A stretch of DNA of 8,059 nt, taken from DATLBY01 sp035526665. Its GTDB lineage: Bacteria > Acidobacteriota > Terriglobia > Bryobacterales > Bryobacteraceae. Both the position numbers and the translations under genes were made by a program. Below the pieces are notes generated by a model, which ran no database searches, was not told where the DNA came from, and worked only from the letters and a program-made list of their open reading frames with translations. The DNA is taken from contig DATLBY010000500.1 of NCBI GenBank assembly GCA_035526665.1, positions 1 through 8,059 on the forward strand, read 5' to 3'. Positions 1-7,329 of this stretch are shown here, in pieces (positions within the stretch are counted from its first letter, which is position 1; every line of letters begins with the position of its first letter).

Positions 1-1523
1 CGCAAACTCTCGGGCGAATCTCATTTCCAGTTTCGGCTTCAGTGCAGGCGCAGAGGCACTTCACTCGCGGCGTGCTGCTACTGCATAGCTTCGAATACCA
101 GGACGCGCGAGCCGAGTTTACCGCAGCTCAGAAAGTGGATCCCAACTTCGCCATGGCCTACTGGGGCGAAGCGATGACCTACAACGAGCCGGTATGGTTT
201 GCCCAGGACCCGGTCTCTGCGCGAGCCGCGCTGCGTCGCCTGGCCCCCACCGCCGAAGGGAGGCGTGCGAAGGCGCCTACTAGCCGCGAAAAGGCTTACC
301 TCAACGCCGTGGAGACCCTGTATGGCGCCGGGACCAAGGAGGAAAGGGATTTCGCCTACTCGGGCGCCATGCAATCGATTCATGAAGCGTATCCCGACGA
401 CCCGGAGGCTGCGGCACTCTACGCTCTGTCTCTAATTGGGACATGCCACCGGGGACGCGATCCTCGCGTGTACATGCGGGCAGCCGCCATTGTAGAGGAT
501 GTGGCCGTGAAGAATCCCGGCCATCCCGGCGCGCTCCACTATTTGATTCATTGTTATGACGACCCGGTCCATGCTCCGCTGGGCCTCCGCGCCGCGCGGC
601 GCTATGCCGGGATTGCGCCGGAGTCTGCTCACGCGCGGCACATGCCCTCTCATATTTTCTTTGGACTCGGCATGTGGCCTGAGGCTGCGGCTGCAAATGA
701 GAGTGCCTGGAATTGGGCTCGCGAGAAGGCGAAGCGCAGCAAGCGGCCAGTGGAGGCGGGCGGCTACCATGCGCTCTGGTGGCTGGAATACGCGTATCTT
801 CAGCAGGGTAGATATGCCGATGCGCGCCGCACGGTCGTGGCTATGGGGACGATTGCCGGCGCGGGGGCAGCGCCCCCGCTCCGATTCCATCTGATTCAAA
901 TGCGTGCCATGTATTCGATCGAGACCGGCGCGCCCTATGAGGCGGACGCGGAAACTACTGGTATCGACCTTGCTGCCGCGGGCGCGGATCTTCTCGCCAG
1001 GGGCATGACCGCCCTGAACACGGGGAATAAAGATCAGGCTGAGGAATTGCTGAAAAGGTTGCAAGTTCTCCAGAAGCCGTTTGCAACCTTACCGGCTTCC
1101 GACATCCACCGGCACGTCTATGCCGGGGACCAAGAGACGCTGCAGATCATGGGGAATGAACTGGCTGCGTTGCTGCGGCTGGCGGATGGGAAGAGCAGGG
1201 AAGCGGTCGAACTGCTGAAATCGGCCGTGGCGCTGGAGGAGAAAACACCTTTCGAGTTCGGTCCGCCGCAGCCGCCCAAGCCCGCCCATGAACTCTTGGG
1301 TGAGGTGCTTCTGCAGCTGAATCAGCCCGCATTGGCGCGAGTCCAGTTCGAACTCGGGCTCCTGCGGTCGCCCAAACGGGCGCTGTCGCTACTTGGGCTG
1401 GCGCGGTCACTCACGCAAAGCGGCAACAGCACGGCAGCCCGCAAAATCTATGGCGAGCTGCACGCAATCTGGAGCCAGGCCGATCCGGAGGTCCGGTCAG
1501 CCTTGGAAGGTAGCCTGCGTTAA
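1..1523 (+). CDS. Tetratricopeptide (TPR) repeat protein, 5' end missing
   Basis: The reading frame is open from the left edge of the window (first whole codon at base 3) to TAA at 1521-1523, so the gene starts upstream. A GTG at base 42 is the first possible start inside the window, but it has no Shine-Dalgarno sequence, and the residues before it (LGRISFPVSAS) look like the family's conserved beginning. Residues below are numbered from that GTG. TPR-like helix pairs are seen near 10-45 (LLLHSFEYQDARAEF, then DPNFAMAYWGEAM), 240-270, 310-345, 370-400 and 412-475. The central block is rich in histidine: H161, H166, H170, H177, H197, H200, H204 and H243, with HPGALHYLIHCYDD and HMPSHIF as landmarks. 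From memory, this matches a TPR family frequent in Acidobacteriota and other soil bacteria whose biochemical role is not known to me. Location cannot be judged without the N-terminus. Its stop overlaps that of the convergent receptor gene. Family assignment is fairly sure; function is unknown. Confidence 0.85.
   Translation, partial: QTLGRISFPVSASVQAQRHFTRGVLLLHSFEYQDARAEFTAAQKVDPNFAMAYWGEAMTYNEPVWFAQDPVSARAALRRLAPTAEGRRAKAPTSREKAYLNAVETLYGAGTKEERDFAYSGAMQSIHEAYPDDPEAAALYALSLIGTCHRGRDPRVYMRAAAIVEDVAVKNPGHPGALHYLIHCYDDPVHAPLGLRAARRYAGIAPESAHARHMPSHIFFGLGMWPEAAAANESAWNWAREKAKRSKRPVEAGGYHALWWLEYAYLQQGRYADARRTVVAMGTIAGAGAAPPLRFHLIQMRAMYSIETGAPYEADAETTGIDLAAAGADLLARGMTALNTGNKDQAEELLKRLQVLQKPFATLPASDIHRHVYAGDQETLQIMGNELAALLRLADGKSREAVELLKSAVALEEKTPFEFGPPQPPKPAHELLGEVLLQLNQPALARVQFELGLLRSPKRALSLLGLARSLTQSGNSTAARKIYGELHAIWSQADPEVRSALEGSLR
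861..879. repeat. Perfect 8-bp GC-only inverted repeat inside the TPR gene
   Basis: The arms GCGGGGGC (861-868) and GCCCCCGC (872-879) are exact reverse complements separated by AGC. The transcript could form a very stable hairpin. It lies in the coding sequence for an Ala/Gly/Pro-rich linker (about residues 273-280) and no T-run follows, so it is not a typical intrinsic terminator. It may simply reflect GC-rich codons for GAGAAPP. Confidence 0.6.
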
Positions 1524-4500
1524 AACTGAATTCGCAGGCCTACCTGGAACTGCCGTTCTTCGGTTGCGGACGTGATTTCGCCGAAGCCGGCTGTACTGAC
1601 GTTTGCCGCCGGATTCCCGAACTTGGGAGTATTCGTAAAGTTGAACGATTCCGCGCGGAACTCCAGTTTCGAGCCCTCTGTTAGCCGGAAGACGCGGAAC
1701 AGGCTGAAGTCCCAGTTGAAGCGGCCGGGACCGTACAACGAATTGAATCCAGCAGTTCCAAATCTAGCCTCGTTGACGGCGGCGTAAGCAGTCGTGTCGA
1801 AGTACGGCTGACCGCGCCCGACGCCCCCCAGGATTGCCACCTCAGGCTTTACTTGATCGGCCCGCTGCGTATTTCCCGGCGCATTTAGTGATGTGGAGGC
1901 ACCCGTGATGGAAAACGGCCGGCCGCTCATCATGCTCACGATGCTATTCGTCTGCCAATTACTTACCACGGTGGACAGCACGCCCGCATTGCTCAGCCAC
2001 CTCTGCCCTTTACCCAGAGGCAGTGCAAGAATATTGGTGAATTGCAGATTGTGCCGGCGGTCAAAGCCGGTAACCGAGCGATTTAAGCCGTAGTATTCCG
2101 GTATCACGATCTTCAGGGCGCTGTCGCTTCGATCGAGGCCGGAACTGCTGATGGATTTTCCGAATGTGTACGATGCCGTGAAGGAGTAGCCGTGATAGAA
2201 ACGACGCTGCACTCTGGCTTGTAAAGCATCATAGTGGCTCCCTCCTATCGGGCTCACCTGCCGTGTGTCCGCGCTTCGTCCGAACGCCTGAAATAGCTGC
2301 CGCCCGGTATTTCCGCCTCCGATTCGAGCCCAGTTCAACTCCCGGTATCCGATCTGCCGGATTTGCCGTGTGCCGACATAACCCGCTTCTCCCACCCACC
2401 CGGCGAATAGCGTCCGTTGGATGGTGAGATTCCACGATTGGATATATCCTCTCTGCAGATCGTTCGGCACCGTCTGTGCCGAGACATTTCCCGGTATGGG
2501 GATGATCCCGTTACCCAGGTTCGGCGTGGCAATCTCCGGAATCCCGTCCGCCAGACGGGAGGAAGGCGACAGCGCGTTGACCGCGGTTACCACGAGTTCG
2601 GTTAATACAGGGTGATTCGTACGAAGGGCCCTGGCCAGCGAATAAGGATCCCAGCTGATGCCGTAGCCGCCTCGGACCACCATGTCGTTGCTTACCCGGT
2701 AGGCCATTCCGAAGCGCGGCGCGAAAAGCTTCTTGCTGCTCTGCACATTCAGATCCTTCGGCACATCGCCGACTCCGCCAATGTACATCATGTTGTTAAT
2801 GGGGTTGTAGCGCTCAAAACCGCGGTCGGCGCGAGTTGGCATCGGGAAGTACTCCCAACGCACGCCGTAGTTTAGCGTCAATTTCTGGTTTACCTGCCAG
2901 CGGTCGCGCACATATAAGCTGTACCGCCATGTCCGGGTGGTATACGGAAATAGATTCAGCCGGTTCTTGCCGACCTGCGTGGGCAACCCCAGCAGGAATG
3001 TCGCCATCGCATTCGGTTGCGTTGTGATGGCGCTGGTTCTAGTGCAGCCGCCCTTACCATCTGGCGCCAGACAAGCCGTGGTCGGGCCCGTTCCGAAACT
3101 AAACAACCCACGAGCACCCGTCGACTGGCCACCCTGGAACTCCGGCTGGATATGATTCATCTGCTCGGAGTTGATGTCGGTCCCCCAGCGGATCTCGTGT
3201 CCTTGCCGGGTATTGGTAAAGTTAGACCGGAAGGAGTATTGGTCGTCATTGCGGTAGTAAGGCGAGTAGGCCTCTTCGGTGCCGATACCGGAATACCCGG
3301 TAACGGAAAACCTAGGCCAGCCGCTTTGGAAGCGCTCCGGGCCGTTGGTTCCCGGCAGTCCTAACACCTTGAGTCCATAATTTTCGCCGATTCCGGGCTG
3401 CTCCACATTCGTGTTCTGCCGCGTCCAGCCCCAAAATGCGTCCATCAACAGCGACGGGGCGAAAATATAGTTGCCCCCAACGCTGATCCGGTTGTTATAT
3501 CCCCACGTATCGCCGGCATTTCCGCCGCCGACGCGCGGACCGTCGATGAATCCTTCGCCAAATGCAGTGATGTGCTTCGCCCGGTCATGCGCGTAGTTCC
3601 AGCTCACGAAAGTGTTGAACTTACTCGAAGCCTGCCAGTTCACCTTGTTGTCGAAAGACCACATGTTGGATCCGAACGGCTGGCTGGCAAAGAAGTTGTT
3701 TGCCTCGGTGTTTAATAGGCCGGGAAGATTCGGAAGCGGCACTAAGCCTAAAATCTTTTTCGCAATCGGATCAATACGGTTGGCCGGAATCTGATTGTTC
3801 GGGAAGGGAATGCGGTCGGAGCCATCGGGATTTCCGGTTGCCGGATCATAGATGACCGTGGCAACGTTGGAGAAGTCTCCCGTGCGTGCAAGCGCCGACG
3901 GGAGTGACAGAATGCTGCCACCGTTATCCCGCTGCAGGGTTGCGCCCATGCTGCTGAAGAAGAAAATCTTATCTCTCTTGATGGGCCCGGCAACCGTCCC
4001 GCCGAAACGGTTCTGAATGAACTTTCCTTTCTCCTGTCCGGCCGGGCGGAAGTAATCCCGCGCCTTCATATGCTGGTTGTAGTGGTATTCGAAAGCGGAA
4101 CCGTGGAACCGGTTGGAGCCGGTCTTGGTCTGAACGCTAATGACCGCGCCACCCGCCATGCCCTGCTCGGCATCGAAGCTGTTCGTGACGACGTTGACGC
4201 CTTCAATCGATTCGAGCGTGGGTACGACCGCCGACCGCCCGACATTCCAGATATGCGCGTTGGTGGCGCCATCAACATTGGTGGAGGTTGTCGATGTGGT
4301 TGTGCCATTCACGCTAAAACCCACCGATCCCGAGGGATTGCAGCCGCCCATGCGGCCTGGCCGCATATCGCCCTCCATTTCAAAACCGGGCAGCGTCTGG
4401 AGCAGACTTTGGTAATTGCCGGCCAGTGAGACCGGGAGATCTTCGAACTGCTTGGTCTGAAGTTCGTGCCGGATTTCGCCGCGGTCGGTTTGCAGTTGTG

Positions 4501-4897
4501 CCACTTGTGAATCCGCGGTTATGGTGACGGCCGACTCGATTCCTCCCACCTTGAGCATGGCATCTCGCCGGACCGTGCTATTCGGCCCCACGACTACGTC
4601 ATTCGCGATGAATTCAGCGAACCCGGCCATCTTAATCTTGACCGAGTAGTTCCCCGGTTGCACGTTGGGAAAGCTATAGGAACCCGCTTCGTTGGTGAGA
4701 ACCCGGCGAGTGAGATTCGTTTCTTTGTTGGTAATGGTTACTTCGGCGCCGGGAATCACGGCTTGAGACTCCTCGGTTACGTTGCCAACCAATGACCCAT
4801 ACAGCACCTGGGCGTCGCCAGGATGCGGCAGCAGAGTCAGAGCGAGGAAAGCAGCCGCGGCAAAGATGCCGCCCGGCCACATTCGTGGATTAATCAT
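1520..4897 (-). CDS. TonB-dependent outer-membrane receptor, Oar-like, with carboxypeptidase-regulatory-like domain
   Basis: This complete 1125-residue protein is predicted to be an outer-membrane beta-barrel that imports a ligand using energy from TonB. A signal peptide spans about residues 1-29 (hydrophobic IFAAAAFLALTLL, likely cleavage after GDA). A carboxypeptidase-regulatory-like beta-sandwich follows at about 32-115 (GSLVGNVTEE, then PGAEVTITN and GSYSFPNVQPGNY). The plug is at about 130-260, with LPVSLAGNYQSLLQTLPG, VNGTTTS, NVDG and the family landmark NSFDAEQGMAGGA at 239-251. The rest is barrel, including paired strands such as LYVRDRWQ near 661-668, and it ends in GLRIQF with the terminal Phe typical of barrels folded by the BAM machinery. 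C609 and C618 sit in what is probably an extracellular loop. ATG at 4897-4895 is preceded by GAGGGG at a spacing of 7 bases. No clear TonB box was found. The ligand is unknown; polymers, peptides or sugars are all possible. The gene is divergent from the cytochrome-ankyrin gene. Confidence 0.93.
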   Translation of the reverse strand: MINPRMWPGGIFAAAAFLALTLLPHPGDAQVLYGSLVGNVTEESQAVIPGAEVTITNKETNLTRRVLTNEAGSYSFPNVQPGNYSVKIKMAGFAEFIANDVVVGPNSTVRRDAMLKVGGIESAVTITADSQVAQLQTDRGEIRHELQTKQFEDLPVSLAGNYQSLLQTLPGFEMEGDMRPGRMGGCNPSGSVGFSVNGTTTSTTSTNVDGATNAHIWNVGRSAVVPTLESIEGVNVVTNSFDAEQGMAGGAVISVQTKTGSNRFHGSAFEYHYNQHMKARDYFRPAGQEKGKFIQNRFGGTVAGPIKRDKIFFFSSMGATLQRDNGGSILSLPSALARTGDFSNVATVIYDPATGNPDGSDRIPFPNNQIPANRIDPIAKKILGLVPLPNLPGLLNTEANNFFASQPFGSNMWSFDNKVNWQASSKFNTFVSWNYAHDRAKHITAFGEGFIDGPRVGGGNAGDTWGYNNRISVGGNYIFAPSLLMDAFWGWTRQNTNVEQPGIGENYGLKVLGLPGTNGPERFQSGWPRFSVTGYSGIGTEEAYSPYYRNDDQYSFRSNFTNTRQGHEIRWGTDINSEQMNHIQPEFQGGQSTGARGLFSFGTGPTTACLAPDGKGGCTRTSAITTQPNAMATFLLGLPTQVGKNRLNLFPYTTRTWRYSLYVRDRWQVNQKLTLNYGVRWEYFPMPTRADRGFERYNPINNMMYIGGVGDVPKDLNVQSSKKLFAPRFGMAYRVSNDMVVRGGYGISWDPYSLARALRTNHPVLTELVVTAVNALSPSSRLADGIPEIATPNLGNGIIPIPGNVSAQTVPNDLQRGYIQSWNLTIQRTLFAGWVGEAGYVGTRQIRQIGYRELNWARIGGGNTGRQLFQAFGRSADTRQVSPIGGSHYDALQARVQRRFYHGYSFTASYTFGKSISSSGLDRSDSALKIVIPEYYGLNRSVTGFDRRHNLQFTNILALPLGKGQRWLSNAGVLSTVVSNWQTNSIVSMMSGRPFSITGASTSLNAPGNTQRADQVKPEVAILGGVGRGQPYFDTTAYAAVNEARFGTAGFNSLYGPGRFNWDFSLFRVFRLTEGSKLEFRAESFNFTNTPKFGNPAANVSTAGFGEITSATEERQFQVGLRIQF

Positions 4898-4903
4898 GAA
4901 AGT

Positions 4904-4909
4904 ACCCCT
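4904..4909 (-). promoter_or_regulatory. Ribosome binding site of the TonB-dependent receptor gene
   Basis: Read on the - strand, the bases just upstream of the ATG are GAGGGG followed by TACTTTC and then ATG. The purine run is a good Shine-Dalgarno match at a 7-base spacing. It supports the chosen start, which also gives a proper signal peptide. Confidence 0.6.
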
Positions 4910-4947
4910 CTTTGTTTCCAGCGAGACAAGGCGCTACGGATCTTCAT

Positions 4948-4953
4948 ATTGTA
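4948..4953 (-). promoter_or_regulatory. Candidate -10 box for the receptor gene
   Basis: On the - strand these bases read TACAAT, five of six matches to the -10 consensus. The implied start of transcription lies about 40-45 bases before the receptor's ATG. No good -35 box is seen 16-18 bases upstream, so this is a weak call that would need an activator or a non-standard sigma factor. Confidence 0.25.
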
Positions 4954-5017
4954 CTGCCTCCCGTATCCCTCTCATGGTTTTACCGATCCGTCTTTTCTGA
5001 AAAACTGGGAGATACGA

Positions 5018-5046
5018 TTGACTCGGGTCCACCGTTATGGTAGTGT
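5018..5046 (+). promoter_or_regulatory. Candidate sigma-70-like promoter of the cytochrome-ankyrin-toroid gene
   Basis: TTGACT at 5018-5023 matches five of six bases of the -35 consensus. After a 17-base spacer, TAGTGT at 5041-5046 is a weak -10 box (three of six). Transcription would start near 5053 and give a leader of about 27 bases before the ATG at 5080. The -35 box and spacing are convincing; the -10 box is not, so confidence is moderate. Confidence 0.45.
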
Positions 5047-5079
5047 CCCTCCAGAAATCCCAGTATTCCGTGGAGCCTT

Positions 5080-7329
5080 ATGCGCCCAACTTTCCTGCTC
5101 TTACTTAGCACCTTGGCGTTCGCCGATACCAAGTTGCCCCCCGCTGCCGATTTTAAGGTGGACTTTGAAAAAGACGTCCAGCCGATCTTAGCCCAAAAAT
5201 GCCACTCCTGCCACGGCGAAGAAGCTCAGCAATCTGGTCTTCGCCTTGATAAGCGGCAAAACGCCTTGCGCGGCGGCGACTATGGTCCGGTGATCCTCCC
5301 GGGCAAGAGCGCTGAGAGTAAACTCATACGGCGCCTGGTAGACGGGGACGGAGGGCTCCAAATGCCTCCCACCGGCGCGCTGTCGTCCGAGGAGATTGGT
5401 ATTCTGCGAGCCTGGATTGATCAGGGCGCCGACTTCCGTATTCAGGTACAGGACGACCGGCCTGCCAAAGTGGTGGACCCGAGCCTGGCCGCTCTCATCG
5501 CGGCAGTCCGCTCCGGTGACACCAAAGGTGTTGCCAGGGTTATCACCGGCAAACGGGATCTGATCAACGCGCAGGATAGTGCCGGTGCAACGCTGCTCCA
5601 CCACGCCGCCGGCTTCGGCAATCTCGCTGTCATGAAGCTGCTTCTCGACCAAGGAGCCGACGCGAATGCCGGCAATAGCAGAAAGTCTACGCCGCTCTTT
5701 TGGGCGCTCCACGACGAGGCAAAGGTCCGTCTCCTGCTGGATCATGGCGCCGGTGTAAACGTGAAAAGCATCGATGGCCGGACTCCGGTCTACCAGGCCG
5801 CCTCGATGGGCAACGCAGTTCCGGTGCTCCGGCTGCTGCTGAATAAAGGCGGAAGTCCAAACGCGAAAACTCTCGCGGGAATGACGCCGCTGATGGCTGC
5901 TGCCCGCTCGAATCTGGATGCCATGCGCCTCCTGCTGGAGAAAAACGCCGATGTAAATGCCAGGAACGCCGCCGGCGCAACCGCGCTGATGGCAGCCGCT
6001 CAGACCGGCACGCCTCAAGCAGTCCGCTTGCTGCTGGAAAAGGGTGCCGATTCGAATATAAAAACGAAAAAGAATGAAACCGCCCTGGCAGATGCCGCCA
6101 CAGCGGGAAATGAAGAAACCATCAAGCTCCTGCTGGACCACGGCGCCGAAGTAAACGTCCAGGATATCCGGGGCTACTCGGCTCTGCTGTACGCCGCCGG
6201 ATCCGATACACTACCTGTCAACGTCGTCAAGATGCTCCTCGCCAAGGGCGCCAATCCTGAAGTCCGCGGGGATGACGAAACCGCGCGTATGCTCGCCGCC
6301 AAACGCGGTGATAGTGAAGTCGCCCGTGTGCTTGGTGTTCCTCTGGAAGAACGAAAGCTACTTGGAGTCGCGTCAGCTCCGGGGAGCGGTAATCAGGAAC
6401 GATCGATCGCCGAAGCCGTCAAGCCCGCGCTCGCGCTACTCGAAAAGCAGAGCCATAACTTCATACGAATTGGCGGTTGTAACTCCTGTCACGCGCAAGA
6501 CCTGCCGTCGGCCGCCGCCGCCATCGCCCGCGATCATGGGCTTTCTGCTCCCAAGCTGATCCCACAACTCCCCCAAAGCATGCATACGCTGAATTCCGCA
6601 CGCATCATGGACTTGGTAGTGGTTGCCACGTCTGGTTTGGGTTGGGAAATGTTCGATTTCGGAAACAATAATGTTCCAAGGGATGAATACACCGATGCGA
6701 CGGTCCGGTATATGAAAAATATGCAAACACCGGAAGGTAATTGGCGAACATTCGAGGGCCGCAGACCGCCGATGGCCAGTGGAGCCTATCAGACAGCCGC
6801 CCTAGCCATCTATGCCATGAAGACCTATGGTCCTCCAGCCGAAAGGGCAGATACGGACAAAGCGATCGCTCGCGCCGCCAACTGGCTGGAATCGGCCAAA
6901 CCAGGCAAATCTCAGGACCAGGCATTTCACCTGTTGGGCCTGGCATGGTCAAATGCAAACTCCTCGGCTCTTGAATCTGCGGTAAAAACACTTGCCGCTA
7001 CTCAGCGTGACGACGGCGGCTGGAGCCAGCTTCCCACCATGGGATCGGATGCCTATGCCACCGGCCAGGCGCTGTATGCATTAAGGGCAGGCGGAAAGAT
7101 GCCGGCCACTCACCCGGTTTATGCAAAAGGGGTGAAATATCTTCTCCGCACCCAAGCCGCCGACGGCTCCTGGCACGTGAAATCACGCTCCATCTGGCTG
7201 CAACCATACTTCGAAAGCGGATTTCCATACGGACACGATCAATGGATCTCAGCGGCTGGAACAAGCTGGGCCGCCATGGCCCTCTCCCTCACCGTAGAGC
7301 CCCAGCGCATAAGTAGGATTGCTCACTAG
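5080..7329 (+). CDS. Exported cytochrome c / ankyrin-repeat / heme / alpha-alpha-toroid fusion protein
   Basis: This complete 749-residue protein starts at ATG 5080, with GGAG four bases upstream. A short signal peptide covers about residues 1-15 (MRPTFLLLLSTLAFA). A planctomycete-type cytochrome c domain (PSCyt1-like) spans 22-120: heme site CHSCH at 41-45, SGLRLDKR, and QMPP at 94-97 giving M95 as likely axial ligand. Ankyrin repeats fill about 137-420, with T/S-x-L-type repeat cores starting at residues 171, 204, 235, 269, 301, 334 and 367; the repeat that starts at 204 is two residues short. A second heme site, CNSCH, lies at 467-471. The C-terminal part (about 530-740) has three QW-type motifs, Q-x3-G-x-W, at 549-555, 642-648 and 692-698, as in squalene/prenyltransferase-like toroids. 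The DxDD motif of squalene-hopene cyclases is absent, so cyclase activity is unlikely. Likely periplasmic, since heme c is attached there. The role is unknown; electron transfer linked to substrate or partner binding is an inference. The gene overlaps the next, convergent gene by four bases. Confidence 0.93.
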   Translation: MRPTFLLLLSTLAFADTKLPPAADFKVDFEKDVQPILAQKCHSCHGEEAQQSGLRLDKRQNALRGGDYGPVILPGKSAESKLIRRLVDGDGGLQMPPTGALSSEEIGILRAWIDQGADFRIQVQDDRPAKVVDPSLAALIAAVRSGDTKGVARVITGKRDLINAQDSAGATLLHHAAGFGNLAVMKLLLDQGADANAGNSRKSTPLFWALHDEAKVRLLLDHGAGVNVKSIDGRTPVYQAASMGNAVPVLRLLLNKGGSPNAKTLAGMTPLMAAARSNLDAMRLLLEKNADVNARNAAGATALMAAAQTGTPQAVRLLLEKGADSNIKTKKNETALADAATAGNEETIKLLLDHGAEVNVQDIRGYSALLYAAGSDTLPVNVVKMLLAKGANPEVRGDDETARMLAAKRGDSEVARVLGVPLEERKLLGVASAPGSGNQERSIAEAVKPALALLEKQSHNFIRIGGCNSCHAQDLPSAAAAIARDHGLSAPKLIPQLPQSMHTLNSARIMDLVVVATSGLGWEMFDFGNNNVPRDEYTDATVRYMKNMQTPEGNWRTFEGRRPPMASGAYQTAALAIYAMKTYGPPAERADTDKAIARAANWLESAKPGKSQDQAFHLLGLAWSNANSSALESAVKTLAATQRDDGGWSQLPTMGSDAYATGQALYALRAGGKMPATHPVYAKGVKYLLRTQAADGSWHVKSRSIWLQPYFESGFPYGHDQWISAAGTSWAAMALSLTVEPQRISRIAH

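Larger units (their letters stand above)
4898..5079. promoter_or_regulatory. Shared divergent control region between receptor and cytochrome-ankyrin genes
   Basis: These 182 bases separate two genes read in opposite directions and must hold both promoters, unless one gene is silent. Part of the region is richer in A and T than the flanking genes, around 4975-5005. An imperfect dyad is present: CGTATC at 4962-4967 pairs with GATACG at 5011-5016, and GTTTT at 4977-4981 pairs with AAAAC at 5001-5005. The right arm ends one base before the best -35 box of the rightward promoter, so the dyad could be an operator. That regulatory role is inference only. Confidence 0.5.

Noticed and set aside
432..1064. 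Open frame of 210 codons on the - strand inside the TPR gene
   Set aside because: The opposite frame has clear TPR family motifs along its full length, and this translation is Arg/His-rich with no recognisable domain.
4070..4429. Open frame on the + strand within the receptor gene
   Set aside because: It is antisense to the conserved plug region of the receptor, which explains the sequence fully.
5188..6141. Long open frame of 317 codons on the - strand opposite the ankyrin region
   Set aside because: It lies wholly inside the well-supported fusion gene. Ankyrin-coding DNA with GC-biased, repeated codons often leaves the opposite strand open. The translation is rich in Gln, Arg, Gly and His and resembles no family I know.
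5570..6340. Tandem repeats that could suggest a repeat array or CRISPR
   Set aside because: The period of about 99 bases equals 33 codons and only the protein pattern is conserved. These are ankyrin repeats; there are no identical direct repeats with unique spacers.
6478..7329. Functional squalene-hopene cyclase domain
   Set aside because: The QW motifs are present, but the DxDD catalytic motif is missing and the domain is much shorter than a full cyclase of about 600 residues or more.
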